Below are positions 17,722 to 26,073 of a DNA stretch of 64,000 bases, one piece after another (within the stretch, counting starts at the first letter, position 1; every line of letters starts with the position of its first letter). The notes beneath the pieces were generated by a model. It did no database searches and was not told the origin of the DNA. It was given only the letters and a program-made list of their open reading frames with translations. The translations under genes were made by a program, and so were the position numbers. The stretch covers positions 21,302 to 85,301 of the forward strand of contig CAZUKP010000004.1 in assembly GCA_964620915.1 (NCBI GenBank). Direction: 5' to 3'. The stretch is from Hyphomicrobium_A sp964620915 (GTDB lineage Bacteria > Pseudomonadota > Alphaproteobacteria > Rhizobiales > Hyphomicrobiaceae).

Positions 17722-19452
17722 ATGCATATCCTCCTGCGCGGAGACACACTGCAAAAGCTGCGGCTTGCCTCTGGACTGATCCTTTTTGCGTTTGTGACGA
17801 CGCACTTCCTCAACCACGCACTCGGCCTCATTAGCGTGGACATGATGCAGGACGCCCAGCAGTGGCGCTGGTTCATCACCCGCTCCTGGCCCGGAACCAT
17901 TATCCTGCTTGCAGCGCTTGTCACGCATATCGCACTGGCGCTCTACAAGGTTGCCGCGCGCGCCACGTTCCGGCTGCCGGCATGGGAGGCAATTCAGCTT
18001 AGCCTCGGACTATTGATCCCGTTTCTCCTTTTTCCCCACATCGTCAACACGCGCATCGCGCACGTCTTTTTTGGGGTCAATGATGTTTATCCCTATGAGC
18101 TTGCCCGGCTATGGCCGGCAAGCGCCATTACCCAAAGCCTGCTCCTGGTAATCGTGTGGGTGCACGGCTGCATCGGAATTCACTTTTGGCTGCGCCTCTA
18201 CGCACCCTACCGACGTTACGCCCCGTATCTACTCGCTCTCGCCATCTTCATCCCGCTTGCATCGCTCGGTGGCTTCATGGTTGCAGGCCGCAGCACTGCT
18301 GCCGCAGTCGAGGTGCCGGCAATTTTTGAAAACCTAAAAGAGCAGACAAGCTGGCCAAGCGATGCAGACAACACGGCTCTGGCTTGGCTGCGCACGCTTG
18401 TGCGTATCGAGTATGCGACGCTCCTTGCCGCCATTGCTGCAATCATTGCCTGGGCCCACTTTGCTCGGATATCCGGACCTAAGGTCACTGTTACATATCT
18501 CGGCGGACCCACGATCAAGGCACCGCAAGGCTCGACGTTGCTGGAGATCAGCCGCATGCGCAACGTACCGCATGCCTCCGTCTGTGGCGGGCGAGCGCGC
18601 TGTTCCACCTGCCGCGTTCGCATCGAGAAAGGTTCGACGACGCTTCCCCGACCCACCTTTCCCGAAAGTGTAACGCTTGGCAGTATTGGAGCACCCGAGA
18701 ACGTTCGGCTCGCGTGCCAAATCCACCCGGTAGGCAAGCTCATCGTCACCCGCCTCTTGCGGGCGGAAAGCACCGGACCAAGTGCCGCCGAGATGCACGA
18801 GGCCGATTCAGGCGGTGTTGAAAAGCAGCTCGCCGTAATGTTCGTGGACTTGCGAGATTTCACGCGCCTGTCTGAATCGCGTCTGCCTTTCGACATCGTC
18901 TTTATGTTGAACGAATTCTTCGGTGCCGTTGGTGCCGCGATCACACAGAATGGCGGGTGGATCGACAAATTCCTAGGCGATGGGTTGCTTGCCGTGTTCG
19001 GCCAGAATACCGGCATACAGGTCGGATGCAGGCAAGCCTTGCGCGCCGCGCGGTCCATCGATCTTGCTCTCGACCACGTCAACGCCAGACTAGAGGCAGA
19101 ACTAAACCACCCACTTCAGGTTGGCATTGGTATCGATGCGGGGCTGCTGTTACTCGGCCGAATCGGCTTTGGAGAATCTGTTGACTTCACTGTCATCGGA
19201 AACGCAGTCAACGTTGCAAGCAGGCTCGAAGCGCTCACAAAAGAGCGGAAAGTTCAGATTATGATCTCGCGCGAAGTTGCTCGCCAGGCCGGCTGGACGC
19301 CCGAAAGCGAGACTACGACAAAGGTCCACGTGCGTGGTGTCGCCGAACCTGTCGAGGTCATCGGCATCGGGCGTGGCCGCGATTTGCCGGCCAGCCTCCT
19401 CGCTTATGCCGATGACGAAGACGAAAAGCAACCGGCCACAGCCGGCCTATAA
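17722..19452 (+). CDS. membrane adenylate cyclase with 2Fe-2S ferredoxin domain
   Basis: Fusion of three parts. The N-terminal region has about six helices with several membrane His (THFLNHALG, VTHIALALYK, HGCIGIHFWL), resembling b-type-haem membrane anchors such as SdhC. A plant-type 2Fe-2S domain follows with C-x5-C-x2-C-x34-C (SVCGGRARCSTC and RLACQ). The C-terminal class III cyclase domain keeps both metal Asp (FVDLRDFT and FLGDG), the purine-specifying Lys (DKFLGDG) and Thr (FTVIG), and the transition-state Asn/Arg (GNAVNVASR), so it should make cAMP. The start at 17722 is preferred; a frame from 17659 is also open. Redox or haem control is inference. Divergent from crcB. Confidence 0.88.
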   Translation: MHILLRGDTLQKLRLASGLILFAFVTTHFLNHALGLISVDMMQDAQQWRWFITRSWPGTIILLAALVTHIALALYKVAARATFRLPAWEAIQLSLGLLIPFLLFPHIVNTRIAHVFFGVNDVYPYELARLWPASAITQSLLLVIVWVHGCIGIHFWLRLYAPYRRYAPYLLALAIFIPLASLGGFMVAGRSTAAAVEVPAIFENLKEQTSWPSDADNTALAWLRTLVRIEYATLLAAIAAIIAWAHFARISGPKVTVTYLGGPTIKAPQGSTLLEISRMRNVPHASVCGGRARCSTCRVRIEKGSTTLPRPTFPESVTLGSIGAPENVRLACQIHPVGKLIVTRLLRAESTGPSAAEMHEADSGGVEKQLAVMFVDLRDFTRLSESRLPFDIVFMLNEFFGAVGAAITQNGGWIDKFLGDGLLAVFGQNTGIQVGCRQALRAARSIDLALDHVNARLEAELNHPLQVGIGIDAGLLLLGRIGFGESVDFTVIGNAVNVASRLEALTKERKVQIMISREVARQAGWTPESETTTKVHVRGVAEPVEVIGIGRGRDLPASLLAYADDEDEKQPATAGL

Positions 19453-19462
19453 AGGCCGGCTG
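19439..19462 (+). terminator. hairpin at a convergent gene end
   Basis: Perfect 10-bp stem CAGCCGGCCT / AGGCCGGCTG with a 4-nt loop that contains part of the cyclase stop codon. There is no U-tract. It sits between two converging genes and may end transcription from either side. Confidence 0.45.
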
Positions 19463-19470
19463 ATGAGGTG

Positions 19471-20256
19471 CTACTTCTTCTTGCAAGGGAACGTGACGAC
19501 CGTCCGCAGATAAGGCACACGCACCGTGCAGTCGCGACCGTCTCCGGTCTCGCGCAGACTCAGGATTTCGCCCAGCTTGGCAAGCGCGGCTGACTTGGCG
19601 TCGGACTTTTTCTTCTTCGGTGCGTCTTCCTCGACCTCGGCAACGTCGTCGTTGACGGAACCATCGGCCCCATCGTCCAAGGCCGCTTCGTCCTCGACGG
19701 CCCCTGATTCCGCTGTGTCAGCGTCGTCGGTGAGGCCGGCAACCTTCGTACCCTTGGAGGAGGCTTTTTCGTCCTTGGTGTCCACGGAAGCCTTGGCCTC
19801 ATCCTTGTCAGCCGGCTCAGCAGCGGCCGTTGTCGCGCCCTTGTCGTCGCAACGCTTCAGCTCGGACGTAGCACGCTTCCACACCATCGTTTCGCTGAGA
19901 AACTTCAGGCCGGCGTAGCCCATGACGCGCAGCTCATTCGTACCAACCGGTGTCAGCTCGACATCGAACTTGGAATCTCTTTCGGGGTCATAGATCCAGC
20001 CGCCGTCCCACTTGCCGCCCCTGACAGGCTTCACATCACCGAGAATCTGCATGCCGCAGGCTTCAGAATTGTCTGCGTCTTTGACCCACATGACATGGCC
20101 GCAAAGACCTTTTCCGCACTTGGTAATCTCAACAGCACCTCGGCCGGTGTGGTCGATCCAAATTCCGGTTGGCGCAGGTCCCGCGATGGCGGCACCGGCT
20201 GCAAAAAGTGCTGTGGTGCATGCGGCAAGCCGCACACCGAGTTTGCTAATCCGCAT
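19471..20256 (-). CDS. secreted DUF2147 protein with acidic C-terminal extension
   Basis: 261 residues from MRISKLG, with a signal peptide ending AAIAG. The DUF2147 domain (about residues 25-130) shows TGIWIDHTGRGAVEI, a Cys pair in KCGKGLCGHVMWV, GGWIYDPERDSKFDVEL and LGDVKPV. Instead of ending there, as family members of about 140 residues do, it continues about 100 residues in a disordered stretch rich in Asp, Glu, Lys and Ala, then ends with RDCTVRVPYLRTVVTFPC. GAGG lies just before the chosen ATG. Function unknown; probably periplasmic. Confidence 0.82.
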   Translation of the reverse strand: MRISKLGVRLAACTTALFAAGAAIAGPAPTGIWIDHTGRGAVEITKCGKGLCGHVMWVKDADNSEACGMQILGDVKPVRGGKWDGGWIYDPERDSKFDVELTPVGTNELRVMGYAGLKFLSETMVWKRATSELKRCDDKGATTAAAEPADKDEAKASVDTKDEKASSKGTKVAGLTDDADTAESGAVEDEAALDDGADGSVNDDVAEVEEDAPKKKKSDAKSAALAKLGEILSLRETGDGRDCTVRVPYLRTVVTFPCKKK

Positions 20257-20646
20257 ATCCTCAACTCCCATGTGTTGCAGGGTCCTCCGACAAGCGTCAC
20301 GGCCCTCGCAGGGATTCTGTGTCGCCCGTCTCACGGGTTGCAGTGATGCCCCAAGGTGGCTGTCGTCGCTGTTACCTGGGGAACATCGGGACCCATGCAT
20401 CGTTGGACGGGCACTCTCCATGGCCTTATGGCAGGTTCTGGGCAGCCTCGCGAGAGTTCGACTGCCCGAGGTTTATTGCAGGTGTTAAACTCCATGGATT
20501 CAGGCTTTTTGGCTCGATTTACCTGTTCAATCTGAACAAAACCGCGGCAACTTCGCGCGTGCTCGTGATCCGTCAACAATGTCGCAGCCGTATTTCCGTT
20601 TTCTGGGAGCAGTTCAACCACCACGCGGCAGGATAAGGATCCGTTC
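20257..20646. other. intergenic region between divergent genes
   Basis: 390 bp between the DUF2147 gene and phrB. No gene is supported. It holds the 15-bp palindrome at 20524-20538 and presumably both promoters. Confidence 0.5.
20524..20538. promoter_or_regulatory. candidate operator palindrome upstream of phrB
   Basis: TGTTCA-ATC-TGAACA, a perfect 6-bp inverted repeat with a 3-nt spacer, 108 bp before the photolyase start. It does not match the alphaproteobacterial LexA box, which is a direct repeat of GTTC with a 7-nt spacer. Confidence 0.3.
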
Positions 20647-22089
20647 GTGAACGAAACGCGGCCGATCATCCACTGGTTCCGCCAAGACCTGAGACTGAGT
20701 GACAACCGCGCTTTGTCGGCCGCTGCATCAGCCGGTGCGCCCGTAGTCCCCCTTTACATTTTTGATGACGAGACATCCGGACATTGGCGGATCGGGGGAG
20801 CAAGCCGCTGGTGGCTCCACAATAGCCTCGATGCGTTGGACCGCGCACTTAGGGAATTGCGATCGCGATTGGTGCTGCGCCGGGGCCCTGCACTTAGAGT
20901 GCTACAGGAGATCGTTAAAGAGACAAACGCTTGTGCGATACATTTTCCGCGCGGCTATGAACCGTTTGCCCTCAACGTCGAGGCAGAACTCAACCGCACG
21001 TTTGTGAGCACGGACGTTGCAGTGAAGAGGTTCTCCGGTACGCTCCTGTTTGAGCCTGAACAGATTGCGACCAAGGCCGGCGAGCCCTTTCGCGTGTTCA
21101 CTCCGTTTTGGCGGGCTTGTCTCAATGCAACGCCTCCTGCAAAGCCCATCGGCAAACCTAAGGGCCTTCGGACCCCGGCAGCTTGGCCGCGAAGCGATAT
21201 GCTTGGCGATTGGAAACTCTTACCAATGCGGCCGGATTGGGCGGTCGGCCTGCGCGAGTCGTGGCGCATTGGAGATTTGGCCGCGCAGAAACGGCTCTTC
21301 GAATTTGCCGACCAGGCCGTGCAGGCCTATGGCGAAAAGCGTGATCGTCCCGACGAAGACGGGACATCGCGCCTTTCACCCTATCTGCATTGGGGCGAGA
21401 TCAGCCCGAACCAAGTCTGGCATGCTATATTGACACGCGAGCCGGACGGCACTGGTGGCGCGGCATCGTTTCTTCGCGAAGTAGGTTGGCGTGAATTCTG
21501 CGCCCACCTGCTCTTTCACTTTCCCGATCTTCCGAACAAACCTTTCCGCACTGAGTTTGTCCGCTTTGCCTGGCGCCAGGACAACGATGCGCTTAAAGCC
21601 TGGCAGCGCGGGCGAACAGGATATCCTATTGTCGACGCCGGCATGCGACAGCTCTGGCACACGGGATGGATGCACAATCGCGTGCGAATGATCGTTGCGT
21701 CCTTTCTGATCAAGGATCTCTTGATTCCGTGGCAGGAAGGCGAAACCTGGTTCTGGGACACGCTCGTCGATGCCGACCTGGCAAACAACGCCGCTGGCTG
21801 GCAATGGGTCGCCGGCTCCGGTGCCGACGCCGCACCCTATTTCCGCATCTTCAATCCAGTGAAGCAGGGCATGACGTTTGATCCCATGGGCGACTACGTG
21901 CGCCAGTGGGTACCCGAACTCAAAGAGTTGTCGGCGGCAAATATCCAAGCACCTTGGATGGCGTCGCCATCAGAACTAGCGGCAGCTGGGGTGCGATTGG
22001 GCGAGACCTATCCCTTGCCCATTGTCGATCACACGAAGGCCCGCGCCCGCGCACTCGCCGCGTTCGAGGTCATCAAGAAATCCAAGTGA
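20647..22089 (+). CDS. phrB: deoxyribodipyrimidine photolyase
   Basis: 480 residues; light-driven repair of cyclobutane pyrimidine dimers. The N-terminal antenna domain begins with IHWFRQDLRLSDN. The FAD-binding domain has YPIVDAGMRQLWHTGWMHNR, RMIVASFLIKDLLIPW, WFWDTLVDADLANNAAGWQW and FRIFNPVKQG, all typical of class I CPD photolyases. It starts with GTG at 20647, with AAGGA about 7 nt upstream. Confidence 0.95.
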   Translation: MNETRPIIHWFRQDLRLSDNRALSAAASAGAPVVPLYIFDDETSGHWRIGGASRWWLHNSLDALDRALRELRSRLVLRRGPALRVLQEIVKETNACAIHFPRGYEPFALNVEAELNRTFVSTDVAVKRFSGTLLFEPEQIATKAGEPFRVFTPFWRACLNATPPAKPIGKPKGLRTPAAWPRSDMLGDWKLLPMRPDWAVGLRESWRIGDLAAQKRLFEFADQAVQAYGEKRDRPDEDGTSRLSPYLHWGEISPNQVWHAILTREPDGTGGAASFLREVGWREFCAHLLFHFPDLPNKPFRTEFVRFAWRQDNDALKAWQRGRTGYPIVDAGMRQLWHTGWMHNRVRMIVASFLIKDLLIPWQEGETWFWDTLVDADLANNAAGWQWVAGSGADAAPYFRIFNPVKQGMTFDPMGDYVRQWVPELKELSAANIQAPWMASPSELAAAGVRLGETYPLPIVDHTKARARALAAFEVIKKSK

Positions 22090-22109
22090 ATGCCTCGATC
22101 ACGATTCGC

Positions 22110-22538
22110 TTAGGGCTTCTTCGGCTCGATTAGCCCGGGAACGGCTGTCCCCTCAGGACCAATCTCCCGCCAGGCTTGCTGGCAACTCCACAGGTGCGAT
22201 AACCGGCATTCGTTGGGACCCGTGGCCTTCCGGCAGGACAATGCACTCTTCCAGGCGGCGAGGATCTTAGCAGCCTCATCGTCAAATTCCGCGAGAGTTC
22301 CGTCTTGGTATTTTGCCCTGAGTTCGTTGACGACATTTGTGGTTCGCAAATCGTAACAGATGAGCTCAACGCCGGCCGCCTGGCCGAAGCGCGCACCAGC
22401 CTGTCGCGCACTAAGCCTACTTGTATCAAGTTTCGTTGCATTGGCGTCCTTGGACGCACCCGGGGTGCCGGCCGCCACGGCGAAAGAGTGAACCATACTC
22501 AAGAGCAGTGCCACGATCGCTACGATGGATGTGTGCAC
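22110..22538 (-). CDS. small secreted protein, unknown function
   Basis: 142 residues from a GTG start, with a clear signal peptide (IVAIVALLLSMVHSFAVAAG). The mature part has four Cys (ICYDLR, LSCRKA, ECRLSHLWSC), suggesting two disulfides in the periplasm, and ends LIEPKKP. A purine-rich GGGGAGGGA precedes the start. Convergent with phrB, 20 bp apart. I do not recognise the family. Confidence 0.7.
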   Translation of the reverse strand: MHTSIVAIVALLLSMVHSFAVAAGTPGASKDANATKLDTSRLSARQAGARFGQAAGVELICYDLRTTNVVNELRAKYQDGTLAEFDDEAAKILAAWKSALSCRKATGPNECRLSHLWSCQQAWREIGPEGTAVPGLIEPKKP

Positions 22539-22781
22539 GAACCGTCCCTCCCCTGTGGTTGTTGCTTCTGCGTTCTTTTCCCGCGTGCAATCTAACTGTC
22601 TAACCGTTGGAACAAGGATTGATTGTGATAAGGCAGCGAGCCCCGGTCAATGCTCCATGCCACAAGTTGCCGGTTGAACCGATCCCGATCGCACATTGGT
22701 AATACGCACAGTGGTCACCGTTAGACTTCTGTGTAAGGGCCCCGCGTGCAAATGTTGTCGCTTGTCAGTAGAGGTGATGTG

Positions 22782-23366
22782 ATGTCTGCCGACCCACAAT
22801 TCCGCAGCGGGACGCTCGAAGATGTCCCTGTCCTGACCGAACTCGTGAACTACGCGGGCGAGGGACTGCCTCATTATCTTTGGGGTCAGATGGCAGGTCC
22901 GGGCGAGATGCCTTGGGATGTTGGGCACAACCGTGCCGCACGTGAGGAGGGCAGCTTTTCATACCGCAACGCAACGATGATCGAGCAAGGCGGTCATTGC
23001 GCCGGCTGTCTTATTGGCTATGAGATTCCCGATCAGCCCGAACCGATCCCCGACGACATGCCGGCCATGTTCGTGCCGCTGCAAGAGCTGGAAAATCTTG
23101 CGCCTGGTACCTGGTACGTCAACGTGTTGGCCGTGCGGCCGCAGTATCGCGGGCACGGCCTTGGTACGCGACTGCTCTGGCTAGCAGAAGAAAAGGCCCG
23201 CTCTCTGCGAAAGCGTGGCTTGAGTGTCATTGTTTCGGATTCCAATGGTGGCGCGCGCCGGCTCTATGAGCGCTGCGGCTATGCGGAAAGTGCCAAACGG
23301 ACGATGGTCAAGGAAGGTTGGGTCAACGAGGGGCAGTGCTGGATTTTACTGACCAATATCTTTTGA
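22782..23366 (+). CDS. GNAT family N-acetyltransferase
   Basis: 194 residues. The acetyl-CoA-binding motif A reads VNVLAVRPQYRGHGLGTRLL (R-x2-x-G-x-G) and motif B NGGARRLYERCGYAES. The start at 22782 (MSADPQ) follows GAGGTGATG; a frame from 22746 is open. The substrate is unknown. It stands alone upstream of the OPT transporter. Confidence 0.88.
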   Translation: MSADPQFRSGTLEDVPVLTELVNYAGEGLPHYLWGQMAGPGEMPWDVGHNRAAREEGSFSYRNATMIEQGGHCAGCLIGYEIPDQPEPIPDDMPAMFVPLQELENLAPGTWYVNVLAVRPQYRGHGLGTRLLWLAEEKARSLRKRGLSVIVSDSNGGARRLYERCGYAESAKRTMVKEGWVNEGQCWILLTNIF

Positions 23367-23491
23367 TGAACATGCTCCAATCATATCCCGAAGCAATTCC
23401 CGGCGCGCGGCGCACTGGGCAAGCATGTTGACTCGTTGGCTCATTGCGGGCAGGTGCCACCCGCACCAGACAAACGCTACTTCAAAGGTTG

Positions 23492-25288
23492 ATGATTTTG
23501 CCGGGAAGCAAGCCACCGACACGCCCCCTCGAGCTGCCGGAGCTCACAATTCGCGCTGTCATAACGGGCATGGTCATCGGTGCGCTGCTCACACCTTGCA
23601 ATGTCTACAGCGGCCTCAAGATTGGTTGGACGTTCAATATGTCCGTTGCGGCGGGGCTGATTGGTTTGGCCTTCTGGAGCAGCGCGCGCCGCTTCTTTCC
23701 GAGCCCTTCGCTCGGCCTCTACGAAAACAACATCAACCAGACCGCGGCTTCTGCTGCGGCGTCCATTACTTCGTCGGGACTTGCCGCGCCCATACCGGCT
23801 CTTGCGCTTCTCACCGGGCAAACACTCGCCTATCCGGTTCTCGCTATCTGGCTGGGTGTCGTGAGCTTGCTCGGTGTCGTGGTGGCGGCAGGCCTGCGCA
23901 ACCAGCTCCTCTTGCGCGAAAATTTGCCGTTCCCGTCCGGCGTCGTGACAGCCGAGACGATGCGCCAGATCCATGCTGGCGGACCGGAAGCCGGTAAGCG
24001 CGTCCGACTCCTTTCGATTTTTGCGGCACTGAGCGCAGCATTGAAGTTCCTAACCGCGAAGTTCAGCATCGGGCCTATAGCGCCGCCACTAAAGGCGACG
24101 ATCACTGGCACTGCCGCTGGAGGCGGCGGGACCTCTGTCTCGGCCATGAACCTTGGCTTTGCGCTCGATCCCTCGGTGTTGATGATCGGGTTCGGCGCAA
24201 TTGCGGGGGTGAGAATTTCAGCCTCTGTCCTGATCGGATCGACCGTCGCCTGGGCGGTGCTCGCTCCCATCGCATTGAGCAACGGTTGGGTAACGCCCGG
24301 ACCGAATGACGGCAATGTCGCCTGGTTCAAGGATCTGATTGAATGGCTGCTTTGGCCGGGCGCAACCCTCATGGTGACGGCCTCGCTGACGTCGTTCGCC
24401 ATCTCGATGGTGCGCATGATACTCCGCCGGCGTGAACGGGGCGCCGAACATGCAGCTGAGCAAGCTAAACCATCAATGTCACGCTTCTTACTGGTTGGCT
24501 TTCTGATCACCATGGTGCTCTCGGTGACCGCACAAGCGATGCTGTTCGACATTGGCGTTGTCGAAGGTACGATTGCCGTCCTCTTGAGCTTTGTGCTCGC
24601 AATCGTGGCAGCGCGCGTGGCTGGAGAAACGGCCATTACACCGGTTGGGGCACTAGGCAAGATCACCCAGCTTACGTTTGGCGTCATCGCACCTGGTAAC
24701 ATCACGGCCAACCTCATGACCGCAAACGTCACCGGCGGCGCAGCGGGCCAGTGCGCTGATCTCATGCACGACTTGCGCACCGGTCAGATCATTGGGGCGA
24801 CACCGGGCTTCCAAATCATTGCGCAGTTGTTCGGCGTGCTCACGGGCGCACTCGTCGCGGCGATCACATACATTCTCCTGATCCCAGATCCTCAAGCACA
24901 GCTTGTTACGGCGGAGTGGCCGGCACCCGCGGTCGCGACATGGAAAGCAGTCGCGGAGGTGCTGAGCCAAGGCCTCAATGCGATGCCGACGGGGGTCTTA
25001 CCTGCCATCGCGATCGGATTTGTCCTGGGATTCAGCCTCGCCCTTATTGACGGATTGGTCTCCTCGTCGGTCACAAGATTTCTGCCAAGTGCCTCCGCCC
25101 TGGGCTTCGGATTTGTCATACCGGCCTGGATTGCAATTTCGCTCTTCATCGGCGCGGTGGGTGCCGCGTTTCTTTATTGGAAACTGCCGGGCTGGGCCGA
25201 GAACAGAGTCGTCGTCATTGCCGCAGGACTAATCGTGGGAGAAAGCCTGGCCGGTGTGGTGACAGCAGCAGCCAGCATCTTGTGGTAA
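23492..25288 (+). CDS. OPT family oligopeptide transporter
   Basis: About 598 residues with roughly 14-16 hydrophobic segments. Family features include CNVYSGLKIGWTFNMSVAAG near the N-terminus, SLGLYENNINQTAASAA, and NIT-ANLMTANVTGGAAGQCADLMHDLRTG in the second half. OPT transporters are proton-coupled importers of small peptides, or of metal-chelate complexes in the YSL branch. Substrate unknown. The start at 23492 follows AAAGG; an in-frame ATG at 23444 is also possible. Confidence 0.9.
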   Translation: MILPGSKPPTRPLELPELTIRAVITGMVIGALLTPCNVYSGLKIGWTFNMSVAAGLIGLAFWSSARRFFPSPSLGLYENNINQTAASAAASITSSGLAAPIPALALLTGQTLAYPVLAIWLGVVSLLGVVVAAGLRNQLLLRENLPFPSGVVTAETMRQIHAGGPEAGKRVRLLSIFAALSAALKFLTAKFSIGPIAPPLKATITGTAAGGGGTSVSAMNLGFALDPSVLMIGFGAIAGVRISASVLIGSTVAWAVLAPIALSNGWVTPGPNDGNVAWFKDLIEWLLWPGATLMVTASLTSFAISMVRMILRRRERGAEHAAEQAKPSMSRFLLVGFLITMVLSVTAQAMLFDIGVVEGTIAVLLSFVLAIVAARVAGETAITPVGALGKITQLTFGVIAPGNITANLMTANVTGGAAGQCADLMHDLRTGQIIGATPGFQIIAQLFGVLTGALVAAITYILLIPDPQAQLVTAEWPAPAVATWKAVAEVLSQGLNAMPTGVLPAIAIGFVLGFSLALIDGLVSSSVTRFLPSASALGFGFVIPAWIAISLFIGAVGAAFLYWKLPGWAENRVVVIAAGLIVGESLAGVVTAAASILW

Positions 25289-25385
25289 TAGCGCAGAGAC
25301 GGACGGAATTGCGAGTACCGGAACCGGCCTCGCCCCAGTGATCGCGGCAATTTCTGCAGTCCCCACATCACACGCGCGACGCCAC

Positions 25386-25937
25386 CTACTTCTTTTTCTT
25401 GTTCGCGTCGTTGGATTTGGCCGGCGATGCCGTCGCCGTCGTCGCTGGGGACGTGTTGACGGCTATCCCGAACAGCAACCATTTCCCGGCAATCTGCTGG
25501 AAGAGCATGTCGAAGTTGATCTGTTGAGGCTGCGTGGGAATGAAACCCGACACGCGCAACAACCCATTCGGCGTGATCTGCGGCTCGCGCACGAGCTTGG
25601 GATCAAAATACATGATTGGTGCCATGTCGATGTTCTGGTTTCGCAGGGCCGCGAAAATTTCCGCGAGCCGGGCCGCATTGTTGGCCGCCTGAAAGCCTGG
25701 GGCGGCAAGGTCGCGCATCACAGTATAGTTGCCGCTGATGTTGGCATTATTGAGCGTCAGCAGCGTCCTACGTATGAGCATGCTGAGGACCGGACCGTCG
25801 GGAATCTCCGATGCGTTTTCTGCTGGCTTGGCCTCGGCAGCAGGTGCCGCCTTCTTCTTCTGGGCGATGGCGACTTCACTCGCTAGCGGCACCAGAACGA
25901 GGACCGCGAGCACTCCAAGCAAAACACGTCGCATCAT
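25386..25937 (-). CDS. secreted protein, unknown function
   Basis: 183 residues with a signal peptide (RVLLGVLAVLVLVPLASEVAIAQ) and Lys/Ala-rich ends flanking a compact middle. The middle (about 45-155) reads LIRRTLLTLNNANISGNYTVMRDLAAPGFQ and later NFDMLFQQIAGKWLLFGIAV, resembling NTF2/SnoaL-like secreted folds. It is convergent with the OPT gene and lies downstream of the autotransporter terminator on the same strand. Function unknown. Confidence 0.75.
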   Translation of the reverse strand: MMRRVLLGVLAVLVLVPLASEVAIAQKKKAAPAAEAKPAENASEIPDGPVLSMLIRRTLLTLNNANISGNYTVMRDLAAPGFQAANNAARLAEIFAALRNQNIDMAPIMYFDPKLVREPQITPNGLLRVSGFIPTQPQQINFDMLFQQIAGKWLLFGIAVNTSPATTATASPAKSNDANKKKK

Positions 25938-26009
25938 TACAGCCTACCCGCTTGCCCACCCGATCGGTTGGGAGCTTTGCAAGTCACCAAACGTGCCGGC
26001 AAAAAGGGG

Positions 26010-26041
26010 CAAAAAAGACATCACGGGCCCACATAGGCCCG
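26010..26041 (-). terminator. intrinsic terminator of the autotransporter gene
   Basis: Read on the minus strand: stem CGGGCC / GGCCCG with loop TATGTG, then TGATGTC and a T6 run. It lies 33 bp beyond the autotransporter stop codon. Confidence 0.75.
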
Positions 26042-26073
26042 CGACGCATGGTTGTCTATGAATTATCGGGTGT

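Noticed and set aside
23425..23997. Open frame of 190 codons overlapping the start of the OPT transporter
   Set aside because: It is out of frame with the transporter, which has clear family signatures through the same DNA.
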